Numbered from the stretch's first letter, positions 16,247 through 24,912 are shown. The stretch is DNA of 28,928 nt from CAZRSW01 sp964602845 (GCA_964602845.1 CAZRSW010000022.1:1-28928); one strand, 5' to 3'. Program-made: numbers and translations. Notes: generated from the letters alone by a model not told the origin.

Positions 16247-16278
16247 GGTCTTGCATAATTTTGCAGGAATGTGCATCT

Positions 16279-16725
16279 ATGGGTTGCGAAGCCACGTTAA
16301 TAACAACATTGAAGAGTACTGGCCAAAGAGTAACTCTCCAGCGATTGTTAATACTCTCAGTGATTCGGCACGCTGAGGGCCACCTAACGGTCTCTCAAAT
16401 TAAGGAGAGGGTTCGTTGCTCGTATCCGACTATAGATATATCGACCGTATATCGGAATCTTTCGACTCTTAAGGATTTGCGTCTGATTTCGGAGACGAAA
16501 GTGGGAGGGTTGGAATCACAGTATGAGTGGATAGGTAAAGAAAAACACCTGCATGTTGTCTGTCGTAGATGTTCAGAGGCGGTGCAGATCGAAGATTCAT
16601 ATCTCGAACCGCTGGGTGAATCTCTGTTAAAAGATTATGGATATACGCTGGATATTGACCATGTTGCGATGTCTGGCCTTTGTTCCATTTGCGTGGTAGA
16701 TTCTGAAAAAAGAGACAGTCTGTAG
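16279..16725 (+). CDS. Fur-family metal-responsive repressor
   Basis: From ATG 16279 this gives 148 residues. AGGA lies 10 nt upstream, which favours this over the TTG at 16261. The N-terminal winged helix includes GQRVTLQRLLILSVIRHAEG and ISTVYRNLSTLKDLRLI, the diagnostic Fur recognition segment. The C-terminal dimer and metal domain has HLHVVCRRC and a second CSIC pair, giving the two CxxC motifs of the structural Zn site. Whether it senses Fe, Zn, Ni or Co cannot be read from sequence. The next gene, overlapping by 1 bp, is a NiCoT Ni/Co permease, so a Nur-like nickel (or cobalt) role is the leading inference. It probably controls itself and perhaps the divergent His-rich/cupredoxin set. 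Confidence 0.9.
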   Translation: MGCEATLITTLKSTGQRVTLQRLLILSVIRHAEGHLTVSQIKERVRCSYPTIDISTVYRNLSTLKDLRLISETKVGGLESQYEWIGKEKHLHVVCRRCSEAVQIEDSYLEPLGESLLKDYGYTLDIDHVAMSGLCSICVVDSEKRDSL

Positions 16726-17471
16726 TGGTCTTTGACGCCGGATTAGCCGCGCTTACTATGGGATTTTTGTTGGGTTTGAAGCATGCTACTGACGCGGATC
16801 ATGTTGTCGCTGTGGCCACCATAGTAAGTGAATTTAAGAATGCCTTCAGGGCACTCTGGGTAGGAGTTTCGTGGGGATTGGGACATACCGTACCTCTTCT
16901 TGTATTGGGGATCGTCATAATCCTTTTCAAGAATGTGGTTATGGACTCGTATGAAGACGTAGCCCCTTACTTCGAGTTTGGAGTAGGAGTTATGCTTGTT
17001 TTTCTGGGGCTTCAAGTTTATTGGATGTTGAAAAAGGGACGCCTACATATCCACCATCATGACCATGATGGTGATAGTCACCTACATATACACGGAACTC
17101 ATGAAGCGGAAGAAGATGCGTCTGTTCAGAAACAGCACGGGATATTCAATCCTGGGAGACCTTTTTTTCGAGTGAAATCTTTTGTGATTGGCCTGATCCA
17201 TGGATTGGCCGGAAGTGCTGCGGTTATGCTGGCGCTTTTGCCAACAATAGATTCTTTTTTTGCAGGATTAGGTTATCTTCTGTTATTTGGTGTGGGGACG
17301 GTATTATCGATGGCCATCATTACCATTGCCCTGAGCGTACCGTTTGCTGTTAGTGGGTCCTATGACAGGATTAACAAGTTGGTATCAGGAGTAGCAGGAA
17401 CGGTGAGTGTGTTGTTTGGGGTGGGTTTGATGGCAGATATTGCTTTTGGAACTTCTTTTATTCCTTTCTAA
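16725..17471 (+). CDS. NiCoT-type nickel/cobalt permease
   Basis: This 248-residue inner-membrane protein has about six helices. Helix I carries HATDADH (residues 20-26), the HX4DH metal-selectivity signature of NiCoT Ni2+/Co2+ permeases. It is followed by GLGHTVPLL in the next helix and GLIHGLAGS in the second half. A long His-rich cytoplasmic loop (HIHHHDHDGDSHLHIHG, residues about 108-124) likely concentrates metal ions. It is shorter than classical NixA/HoxN (about 330-350) and closer in size to UreH-like members. The GTG start overlaps the Fur-family stop (TAGTG), so the two are co-translated. It may supply Ni to enzymes or Co for cobalamin. Confidence 0.85.
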   Translation: MVFDAGLAALTMGFLLGLKHATDADHVVAVATIVSEFKNAFRALWVGVSWGLGHTVPLLVLGIVIILFKNVVMDSYEDVAPYFEFGVGVMLVFLGLQVYWMLKKGRLHIHHHDHDGDSHLHIHGTHEAEEDASVQKQHGIFNPGRPFFRVKSFVIGLIHGLAGSAAVMLALLPTIDSFFAGLGYLLLFGVGTVLSMAIITIALSVPFAVSGSYDRINKLVSGVAGTVSVLFGVGLMADIAFGTSFIPF

Positions 17472-17536
17472 ATCTGGTCAATCGTCCTAGAAATGCATGG
17501 ATATCAACTGAGTTGCAAATTTTAACTCCGATGTGA

Positions 17537-18436
17537 TTAAGAAGGGTCTTTTGTGGGTTCAATTAGGATTCCGGCAGCTTCTTCTTGCAAGCGTGCTATT
17601 CCACATATGGCGTCCTTTCCCCATCCCTTGGACTGTGCCTCAATGAATCTTTGTCGGGCTATGCTTGAAATAATCATCGGCACACCTAGCGTTTTACCCA
17701 TATCGACAGCTAGTCCGACATCTTTTTCCGCTAGGTTGATCTGAAATCCTGGGGCGAAGTCTCTTTTGAATAGTCCATTTGCGAAATTGTGGAGCGTAAA
17801 ACTGTTGCCTGAACTTTCGGAGATAACATCATAAAGCATCTGTGGATTCATCCCGGCCTTTACACCCAGAGAGAAAGCTTCAGATAAAACCAGGTTAGTG
17901 GTCATGCCAATAAGGTTATTGACAATCTTGCAGATGGCCCCAGAGCCGAGGGCACCGCAATATATCACCTGTGTTCCCATAAGCTTTAGGATAGATCTAT
18001 ACTCCCGGAACATTCTCTCATCGCCGCCGACCATTATGCAGAGGGATCCATTTTCCGCACCCTCTGTTCCTCCGCTTACTGGTGAGTCAAATACCGCAAT
18101 TCCCTGTTGTGCTCCTATATCAGCTATGCGTTTCATGGTGTCCGGATCGGTGGTACTTAGGTCGAAATAGGCTTTTCCTTTAACGGAGGCTTCCATTAGG
18201 CCACCTTCCCCTAATGCTATTTCTTCAACGATTTCTGGAGTAGGCAAAGATGTAAATACCAGTTCGCTGGCTTCCATGACATCTCGTGGGCTGTAGGCTG
18301 CTTTTGCCCCCATGGCTATGGGTACTTCCATAACCTCTTTGTTTATGTCGAACACAGTAACATTGTGCTCCGGCGAGATTAGGTGTTTTACCATCGGCTG
18401 ACCCATATGTCCAAGTCCAACGAAACCAATTTTCAT
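17537..18436 (-). CDS. NAD(P)-dependent beta-hydroxyacid dehydrogenase (2-hydroxy-3-oxopropionate reductase or 3-hydroxyisobutyrate dehydrogenase type)
   Basis: This 299-residue cytoplasmic enzyme interconverts a beta-hydroxy acid and its semialdehyde. GLGHMGQPM (residues 7-15) is the dinucleotide loop, FDSPVSGGTEGAENG (116-130) the substrate-binding signature, and K170 with N174 in ICKIVNNLIG the catalytic pair. A GGAGAA site lies upstream of the ATG. It is divergent from an HpcH/HpaI-type aldolase. In enteric bacteria GarL (aldolase) makes tartronate semialdehyde and GarR reduces it to glycerate, so this pair could do the same. 3-Hydroxyisobutyrate (valine breakdown) is the alternative, as the family cannot be split reliably by eye. 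Confidence 0.88.
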   Translation of the reverse strand: MKIGFVGLGHMGQPMVKHLISPEHNVTVFDINKEVMEVPIAMGAKAAYSPRDVMEASELVFTSLPTPEIVEEIALGEGGLMEASVKGKAYFDLSTTDPDTMKRIADIGAQQGIAVFDSPVSGGTEGAENGSLCIMVGGDERMFREYRSILKLMGTQVIYCGALGSGAICKIVNNLIGMTTNLVLSEAFSLGVKAGMNPQMLYDVISESSGNSFTLHNFANGLFKRDFAPGFQINLAEKDVGLAVDMGKTLGVPMIISSIARQRFIEAQSKGWGKDAICGIARLQEEAAGILIEPTKDPS

Positions 18437-18503
18437 AAGCGTTATTTCTCCCGTACTTGTTATTCACCAAATCATAATGTCGAGTTGCCAGAGATACAAT
18501 TGT

Positions 18504-18531
18504 TTGAAGATTGTCAGTGTTGATGCATAAT
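18504..18531 (+). promoter_or_regulatory. Candidate promoter of the HpcH/HpaI aldolase gene
   Basis: TTGAAG (18504-18509), 16 bp, CATAAT (18526-18531) is a modest sigma70-like match about 100 bp before the aldolase ATG, in the 197-bp divergent spacer. Found by eye only. Confidence 0.35.
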
Positions 18532-18633
18532 GGTAAATCGTAGGCGATATTTGAGAAAACTGTTATGTCTCAGACGCAGTCGGTCTTCCAACGTTGAAAC
18601 TCAGTCTCGCAGCAGCATTTAAGGAGAATATTG

Positions 18634-19359
18634 ATGAATGTTAAGGAGCGTACCAACAATATATTGGCTAGAGTTAGATCGGGTGAGCAGGCGCTGGGGT
18701 TCCAGATAGCGTTTTGCTCTCCTGATCTTGTGGAGATGATGGGTATAGCTGGAGCGGATTATGTCTTTATAGATGGGGAACATGGATCTTTCTCACTTGG
18801 TGATATAGAGATCATGTGTCGTGCAGCTGAACTGGTTGGGATGACACCAATCGCTCGTGTACCATCTATCGAGCCGGCGACAATCTTGCAGTTTGTTACC
18901 AGAGGTGTCATGGGAATCATCGCACCACATATTCAGACTGTTGAAGAGGCACAACAGTTGGTGAAGGCCTGCTTGTACTCGCCATTCGGGGTGCGTAGCT
19001 ATGGAAACTCACGCGGCAATTACTACGGTACACAGGATATTAGTCGAGATAACATGCAGCGCCTTAATGATGAGATGTATATTTGTGCGATGATCGAAGA
19101 GGAGATAGGTTTTAGAAACTTGCCGGAAATAGTCAAGGTGGAAGGATTGGACTTTTTCAAGTTCGGTGTTCACGATATCGTACTGGACATGGAATTTGAT
19201 AGTCAGAAAATGATAGAGGAAGTGGAGAAAGGGGCGGAGTTAGTGCGGTCTGCTGGTAAGCATGTGGATACCGATGTGCAGCGGGAAGCCACAGTAGGAG
19301 CCATCTTTTTGGATGGAGCAAATGAGTTCGCGGCTAAAGGTAGAGGGAAATTTGGCTGA
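18634..19359 (+). CDS. HpcH/HpaI-family class II aldolase
   Basis: This 241-residue protein starts at ATG 18634, with AAGGAG 7 nt upstream (a TTG at 18631 is also in frame but too close). It is a metal-dependent aldolase that cleaves 2-keto-3-deoxy sugar acids or similar substrates to pyruvate and an aldehyde. IDGEHG (46-51, general-base H50), R75 in PIARVPS, the metal-site Glu near 155-156 (CAMIEEEIGF) and D181 are all present. Most family members read GPSDL at the last site but this one reads GVHDIV, so its substrate may be unusual. It is divergent from the beta-hydroxyacid dehydrogenase and overlaps the downstream RND gene by 47 bp. Confidence 0.87.
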   Translation: MNVKERTNNILARVRSGEQALGFQIAFCSPDLVEMMGIAGADYVFIDGEHGSFSLGDIEIMCRAAELVGMTPIARVPSIEPATILQFVTRGVMGIIAPHIQTVEEAQQLVKACLYSPFGVRSYGNSRGNYYGTQDISRDNMQRLNDEMYICAMIEEEIGFRNLPEIVKVEGLDFFKFGVHDIVLDMEFDSQKMIEEVEKGAELVRSAGKHVDTDVQREATVGAIFLDGANEFAAKGRGKFG

Positions 19360-22198
19360 CGGTAGGGTAATTGGGGGAGGTTGGAAGACAAAGACAGTAT
19401 CTTTCCTAGCCGAAAGATCAACGGTAGTTATCATAATCTCATTATTGGTGACCTTACTCCTATTGTACCCATTACTGCAGATGGCTCCCTCTGAACAGGC
19501 CTCGCCAAATCCTCCTGGAGAGGTTTACGATCTTCAAGAAGATATTGACACTAAGTTTCCTACCCCTGTCCATTTTGCCTATTTCATGCTCGAGGCTAGC
19601 AATGGAGATGTGCTTACCAGTGAGGTTCTCCTGGAATTTCAGGAAAACAGGGATCAGCTTTATTTACTTGACTCTAGGGGGGAATTGGCTGTTGGAACTC
19701 TGGAAAATCAATCTTACCTTTACACATATTTTAATCCAGATATCGGTGTTGAAATAATGGGAATAGCATCGATATTGGAGCCCATCGAATTGGCACTATA
19801 TTCAATGGGTAGTACTTTGGACACTGCATCTGAAGAACAGATTAAGATCGCGGTCCATCAATTACTGGCCAGTGACAACACATCCAGCGTAATTGATTTT
19901 CTCTCACGGCATGCAAGATACGAAGAAAGAATTGTTTTAGGACAGAAAATCGATTGGTGGACTTCGCCCGCAATGGATTTTTCCGTTCTCGCTGATAATA
20001 GCAAGTTGGGGGGAGCGGGCTTGGAGATTGGCCTTGGCGGAGGACCTGATGTGATCAACAAGGAACACTTAAATCGTAAGATAAGTAACATAATGAGGGG
20101 TAAGTCCAAGTTTTACGAAACTTGGGGTGTTGCAATTGACGCGAATTTGGAATCACAAGACGAGGGTCAAACCTCTGCCGCATTTATAACTTTTACAATT
20201 ATCGGTGCGGTTTTAGTGGTAGGGTTGAGTTTAAGATCATACTGGGCTGCCGCTATATCCGGTATTGGTCTGGGCATGCTAATGATATGGTTAAAAGGCA
20301 TAGCAGCTCTTGTTGGCCTTAAAGCCGGATTGACCGTCGACCTAATCGTACCGATAAGTATGATTTCACTTGGTGTTGATTTTTTTGTGCATTCCGTGCA
20401 TCGATACAAAGAAGAGACGGCCGCGGGATATTCTCCAAGAAAAGGATTGAAAATCGGATTAGCAGGCGTGCTGGCTGCTTTACTTCTCGCTATGGTATCC
20501 GACAGTATTGCTTTTCTATCAAATCTATCTTCAAGTATAGAGGCTGTAATCCACTTCGGCAGTGCAGCGGCTATAGCCGTGTTGTCGGCGTTTGTAATCC
20601 TGGGAATCGTTGCCCCGATAGTGATGATGCGTATAGATGAGCTAATGCAAAGTTCCGGTAAACAGTTTAAAGGGAAACTACATATCTTAAATCGTATGTT
20701 TAGTTCGGTGGTTGTGGGATCTGTATGTGGAGGTGCTGTAATCATCATGATAGCTGTGCACGCCCTGTATGGAGTTATCACCCTGATTCTGGCTGGTTTG
20801 GTATTTATTGGATGCCCCGCTGCCTATCTCGCCCTAAGCAAAAATAAAGCCCAAGTTGAACGACATGTATTGCCTGAAAAACAGTATCTAACCTCTACTA
20901 GTTATGGGGTTACGTCGTATGTTGAGAAAATCGTTATGACAGCAACATCCTACTCCTCAAAAGTACTAATAATCACCGTTGTGATCACAGCGGCATCAGT
21001 TTTTTTCGCTCTTAAACTAGAACCCATTTTCGATGTGAAAGATTTTTTCGATCCTAGATCCGATATGGTTATCGGATTGGATAAAGTGGATGAACATGTA
21101 GGAGAGAAAGGTGGTGAACCGGGAATAGCTTACATAAAAGGTGATTTGACGGATCCCGACGCTGTTTCGGCCATATCGGGCTTCATCGAATCATTAAGGG
21201 ATATCGATAATATCGCTGTAAGACCAAGCGGCGAGGTAACTATAGGATTCAACATCGTCAATGTATTAAGCACCATAATGCAAAACCCAGCAGCGCTTGC
21301 TGCCATAGGAGATGATTCTGGTATTGTCATTGTGGACAAAAATGAGGATCAGATACCCGATTCCAAGAAACAAGTGGGTACAGCGATTGCATTTGCCCGT
21401 AAGAATGGGGTACTAGGTCAAGACGGAAATCTTATTCTTAGGCCAGACCAGGTGAAAGGAGCCATATACCACTCGGATGGTGAGGAAAATCTGACGACCG
21501 TTGCATTCCAAATACCCGGCACGAGAGACCAAGCAGTAGTGACGAAAGCAGGGAAAGCAATTCGGCCGATCCTTGAAGACCTAGAATCCCACCCGTCAAT
21601 ATCGATAGCCAGATTAACTGGATCACCATTCACTAGAGAAGTCCAACTATCTGCAACTACACGGACTTTGTACACGTCACTGCCAATAGCTATAACGGCT
21701 GCTACTATACTGCTGATAGTCACGATGCGTTCCTTCAAATACGCCATTGTCACTGTAATTCCGATCGGGCTTGTGGTTGCCTGGCTTTATGGAATCATGC
21801 AAATAGCGGGATTTTCTCTTAACTTTGTTACAGCAATGATCGGAGCTATCTCTATTGGAGTTGGAATTGACTATTCCATCCATATGACTGAGAGATTCAG
21901 AGAAGAGGTAAAAAGAAATTCTTCCAAGGTAGCTGCCATTAATAGAGCTTCCAGAGGAACTGGAGTTGCGTTGCTGGCATCGGCAGCATCCAGCATCGTT
22001 GGCTTTGTAATCCTAGGTTTTGCGCCTATGCCTATGTTTGCGTCATACGGCCAGTTAACGGCTGTGATGGTTTTCTTAGCTCTTATCGCATCTTTGATAA
22101 TACTCCCGTGCCTCCTAATGTTTGTAACGAAAGAATCAGATGTTGCCGGTAATTTGGTTGACAAAATGCCGGCACAGAGTCCCAAATCCGAGATCTGA
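19313..22198 (+). CDS. Large RND-superfamily (MMPL/HpnN-like) exporter
   Basis: This 961-residue protein has two repeats of one helix, a large outer loop, and a helix bundle. TM1 is near residues 35-55 and TM7 near 545-565. The charge-relay motifs are GVDFFVHSVHRY (about residue 358) and GVGIDYSIHMTERF (about 850). It resembles lipid/hopanoid-type exporters more than drug pumps. The second outer loop has DKNEDQIPDS (675-684), which fits a DxNxDxxxD calcium-binding loop of the thrombospondin-3/dockerin kind. The ATG at 19313 overlaps the aldolase by 47 bp. TTG 19352, with a nearby AGAGGG, is an alternative start that would nearly abolish the overlap. The transported molecule is unknown. Confidence 0.88.
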   Translation: MEQMSSRLKVEGNLADGRVIGGGWKTKTVSFLAERSTVVIIISLLVTLLLLYPLLQMAPSEQASPNPPGEVYDLQEDIDTKFPTPVHFAYFMLEASNGDVLTSEVLLEFQENRDQLYLLDSRGELAVGTLENQSYLYTYFNPDIGVEIMGIASILEPIELALYSMGSTLDTASEEQIKIAVHQLLASDNTSSVIDFLSRHARYEERIVLGQKIDWWTSPAMDFSVLADNSKLGGAGLEIGLGGGPDVINKEHLNRKISNIMRGKSKFYETWGVAIDANLESQDEGQTSAAFITFTIIGAVLVVGLSLRSYWAAAISGIGLGMLMIWLKGIAALVGLKAGLTVDLIVPISMISLGVDFFVHSVHRYKEETAAGYSPRKGLKIGLAGVLAALLLAMVSDSIAFLSNLSSSIEAVIHFGSAAAIAVLSAFVILGIVAPIVMMRIDELMQSSGKQFKGKLHILNRMFSSVVVGSVCGGAVIIMIAVHALYGVITLILAGLVFIGCPAAYLALSKNKAQVERHVLPEKQYLTSTSYGVTSYVEKIVMTATSYSSKVLIITVVITAASVFFALKLEPIFDVKDFFDPRSDMVIGLDKVDEHVGEKGGEPGIAYIKGDLTDPDAVSAISGFIESLRDIDNIAVRPSGEVTIGFNIVNVLSTIMQNPAALAAIGDDSGIVIVDKNEDQIPDSKKQVGTAIAFARKNGVLGQDGNLILRPDQVKGAIYHSDGEENLTTVAFQIPGTRDQAVVTKAGKAIRPILEDLESHPSISIARLTGSPFTREVQLSATTRTLYTSLPIAITAATILLIVTMRSFKYAIVTVIPIGLVVAWLYGIMQIAGFSLNFVTAMIGAISIGVGIDYSIHMTERFREEVKRNSSKVAAINRASRGTGVALLASAASSIVGFVILGFAPMPMFASYGQLTAVMVFLALIASLIILPCLLMFVTKESDVAGNLVDKMPAQSPKSEI

Positions 22199-22333
22199 GC
22201 AACAGGGAGCAGGGGGCAGCGGTACCACCATATATAGGATGGCTACCGTTCACAGCCAAAAATCAAAGCGACACAGGCTGTTAACACGCTGCGGGCATGG
22301 GATAATTTCAGAAAATGCTCGTTTCCTATTTCG

Positions 22334-23482
22334 TTATCTGCCAAACAGTGCGGCTATACGGTTCCCAACGATCTCTTCCTCGCCTTCGTTCAGTCCGAAG
22401 ATGTGTAGGGCGATATAGTCGTCCTCGTTTCGAACGCGGGTCCAAACAGGAGGATCCCCCTGTTTCAGTTTGGCCACAATGTCTTGAAGTGTGAGTCCGG
22501 TTGCACTTTCGTCGACCCGAACCTGGACTCCGAAAGGTTGGTGACCGATCATATTATCAATCAAGGTTGCGGACACTCCCTTGATACCCGATAGAATCTC
22601 GATCATCCTGTTGCTACGGTGTTCGATAGAGGAGAGCCTGTCTTCATGGTTCATTGTCATCCATTGCCTGACAGCCACAGTTACACCGACCATCTCTTGC
22701 CGGTCGACCTTGTGAGGTCTTCCAATGCCCCGAATCCTCCGTCCTTCATATCCAACGAAGGATTGTTTGGAAATCTTTCTAATCATATCTTCTGAACCGA
22801 GGGCTAATCCTGTTGACTGGGACGCCCCCAGATATTTAGCGGCTATACATTGGAAGTCGGCTCCCATTCTGATGTACTTTCCGAAGTTGCCCAAAGGGTA
22901 AATCTGTCCTGCCGCGTCAACCAGGACAGGCAGGTCATGATCGCGGGCTATCTCAATCGTGTCTTCTAGAGAGAGAGCGTCGGGATCTGGGTCCTGCTCG
23001 ACCATGTAGAAATGTACTGCTGCTGTATGCTCTCCGATGGCATTTTGGAGATCTTCTTTAGTTGTTTTAGCATTGGTACCGAAGTCGACTAGTTTAGCTC
23101 CAGCGGCTTCCAAACAGCGATCATACCAGTACCGATGTCTTTTTTGGATGAGTATTTCGTCTTTCATACCAGTTGTGTCTGGGAGCTGTTGGATTAAATC
23201 GTCATCATCACCCGCCATGACCGCTGCTGCGGCAAGTGTCAGGGCAGATCCAGCACCTGAAGTAATGTAGGCAGCGGGAACACCGACCATGTCTGCAACA
23301 GCTGCGCCAGCTTTTTCCTGTAATTCCATCAAGGGGATGTACGAATCTCCTGCCCTCTCCATTGCTACTCGCACCTCTGGAGTCGGGGTAGAACCCCCTA
23401 GCATCGTGACACTACCGATAGCGTTTATTATCGGAGTCACACCAAGGTCCTTGTAGATATTTCCTCTGCTGCTTTCTGACAT
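22334..23482 (-). CDS. SelA/DgaE-like PLP-dependent enzyme
   Basis: From ATG 23482 this gives 382 residues, because GGAGAA lies about 7 nt upstream. An in-frame GTG at 23497 overlaps that site and is less likely. It is a fold-type I PLP protein related to selenocysteine synthase SelA and to D-glucosaminate-6-phosphate ammonia-lyase (DgaE). LVDAAGQ (D189) holds the PLP ring nitrogen and AAKYLGASQSTG (K216) the Schiff-base lysine. It lacks the tRNA-binding N-terminal region of true SelA and no tRNA-Sec or SelB is nearby, so an amino-sugar-acid ammonia-lyase or another small-molecule role is more likely than selenium incorporation. It is divergent from the FBP aldolase/phosphatase. Confidence 0.82.
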   Translation of the reverse strand: MSESSRGNIYKDLGVTPIINAIGSVTMLGGSTPTPEVRVAMERAGDSYIPLMELQEKAGAAVADMVGVPAAYITSGAGSALTLAAAAVMAGDDDDLIQQLPDTTGMKDEILIQKRHRYWYDRCLEAAGAKLVDFGTNAKTTKEDLQNAIGEHTAAVHFYMVEQDPDPDALSLEDTIEIARDHDLPVLVDAAGQIYPLGNFGKYIRMGADFQCIAAKYLGASQSTGLALGSEDMIRKISKQSFVGYEGRRIRGIGRPHKVDRQEMVGVTVAVRQWMTMNHEDRLSSIEHRSNRMIEILSGIKGVSATLIDNMIGHQPFGVQVRVDESATGLTLQDIVAKLKQGDPPVWTRVRNEDDYIALHIFGLNEGEEEIVGNRIAALFGR

Positions 23483-23793
23483 AATGGCGTTCTCCACAAT
23501 ATACTGTTTGCTGACCCCAAATTTAGTTTATTGTTGGCCACAAGACAAGTCCACCTAATTTTAGACTGGGTAGGGTCTCTGTTGCCCTAATGGTGGATAG
23601 AATCAACAGGATACCCTCTATTGAATCTTCTGCCTGGTAATCTAACTACGGTTCAGAGGCTATGTAATGTTACGAGCGGTTAGTACAATAATGCACATCA
23701 GGGTTGTAGCAGATATACTGCGGCTTAAGCCCTCGAATAATCGCCACGATTTTTCATTCGTATGGTAGGAAATTTTACAGGAGAAAGAAGCTA
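23483..23793. other. 311-bp divergent intergenic region with two adjacent palindromes
   Basis: No gene of acceptable quality is seen here. GCAG-ATATA-CTGC (23709-23721) is followed at once by the perfect 10-bp palindrome GGCTTAAGCC (23722-23731), about 65-85 bp before the FBP aldolase/phosphatase ATG. AGGAGA ahead of that ATG (at about 23780) is a good ribosome site. The palindromes may be operators controlling the gluconeogenic gene, but no partner regulator is in the window. Confidence 0.45.
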
Positions 23794-24912
23794 ATGAAGA
23801 TCACTCTTTCAGTTATTAAGGCAGATGTGGGTTCTATTGGAGGGCATACGATGCCTTCCGGGCGTATGGTAGATGCTGTCAGGCAAAAGGTTAACAGCGA
23901 AGTATCATCAGGGTTTCTTATGGATTCGTTCGTTTCCTACACTGGTGATGATATCGCCATTTTAATGTCACACACCCACGGAGAAAACAATGCTGAGGTT
24001 CACCAACTAGCTTGGAATGCGTTCATCTCGGCTACCGAGATCGCCCGTGAGTACGGACTTTACGGAGCTGGACAAGATCTCCTTGTGGATGCTCCATCGG
24101 GCAATGTACGAGGTGCTGGCCCAGCGGTAGCAGAGATCGAGTTTGAGCACGCATTAGAGCCGCCTCGACCTGCTGAGTCCTTTATGGTTTTCGCCGCGGA
24201 TAAATGTGGTCCCGGGGCGTACAATCTGCCCTTGTTTCTGGCTTTTGCCGATCCTATGTATTGCGGTGGACTAATGTTACCTCAGATGATTCAGGGTTTC
24301 CGATTCGACGTCATCGACATGGATAACAGTGAGGGCGATAGTATACTCAATATGAATGCCCCGGAAGATTACTATGGTATAACCGCATTGTTGAGAGACA
24401 ATGAGCGGTTTGGAATCGATGGTATATTCTCACGAACATACGATCAGAAATCAGCTGCCGTGTCCGCACAGAGGTTACATTCTATAGCTGGGACTTACAC
24501 AGGGAAGGATGACCCAGTAGCACTTATACGGAACCAGGGTATGTTTCCTGCTCCAGAGGAGATTCTTTCCACGTTTACGAAAGCCCACTATGTTGGTGGT
24601 GACGCTAGGGGTTCCCATGTGATGCCGCTAATGCCAGTGCCCCTCAACACTCCTGTGACTGGGCCATATTGTTTGCCCATTGTCTCGGCTACCGGGTTCT
24701 CTCTGACGTCGGACGGCCACTTTTCTGATTCTTACGTGGACTTCTTTGATAATCCTGTCTGGGAGGAGAGCCGTAGACTGGCTCAAGTTAAGGGCTTGTA
24801 TATGAGGGAACAGGGTTGGTCTGGAGCGGCAATGTTGCCTTACACTGAACTGGAATACGGGGGGTTCAGAGATACGGTCGAAGGGCTTTTGGAACGTTTC
24901 ACCTATCGATAA
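23794..24912 (+). CDS. Bifunctional fructose-1,6-bisphosphate aldolase/phosphatase (archaeal type)
   Basis: This 372-residue enzyme makes fructose-6-phosphate directly from triose phosphates, driving gluconeogenesis one way. Key residues of the characterised archaeal enzymes are visible: D11 and H18 in KADVGSIGGH, D52-D53 in SYTGDD, Q94 in GAGQDLL, D136, K238-D239-D240 in TGKDDP (K238 is the Schiff-base lysine, equivalent to K232 in Thermoproteus), D270 in GGDARGSH, and Y350 in LPYTELEYGG. The family is known in archaea and deep-branching or thermophilic bacteria, including some Chloroflexota, which is one of the better taxonomic clues here. It stands alone on the + strand. Confidence 0.95.
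   Translation: MKITLSVIKADVGSIGGHTMPSGRMVDAVRQKVNSEVSSGFLMDSFVSYTGDDIAILMSHTHGENNAEVHQLAWNAFISATEIAREYGLYGAGQDLLVDAPSGNVRGAGPAVAEIEFEHALEPPRPAESFMVFAADKCGPGAYNLPLFLAFADPMYCGGLMLPQMIQGFRFDVIDMDNSEGDSILNMNAPEDYYGITALLRDNERFGIDGIFSRTYDQKSAAVSAQRLHSIAGTYTGKDDPVALIRNQGMFPAPEEILSTFTKAHYVGGDARGSHVMPLMPVPLNTPVTGPYCLPIVSATGFSLTSDGHFSDSYVDFFDNPVWEESRRLAQVKGLYMREQGWSGAAMLPYTELEYGGFRDTVEGLLERFTYR

Noticed and set aside
20167..20781. 204-codon open frame on the minus strand inside the large RND gene
   Set aside because: It is antisense to a well-supported 961-residue membrane protein and its translation is low in recognisable structure. It arises from codon bias of the real gene.
22221..22249. Stem-loop CGGTACCA / TGG(C)TACCG between two convergent genes
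   Set aside because: The 8-bp stem with one bulge is reasonable, but no T-run follows on either strand, so it is not called as a terminator.
22334..23482. Selenocysteine synthase (selA) and a selenoprotein system
   Set aside because: The protein lacks the SelA N-terminal tRNA-binding region, and no tRNA-Sec, SelB or in-frame TGA candidate was noticed nearby.
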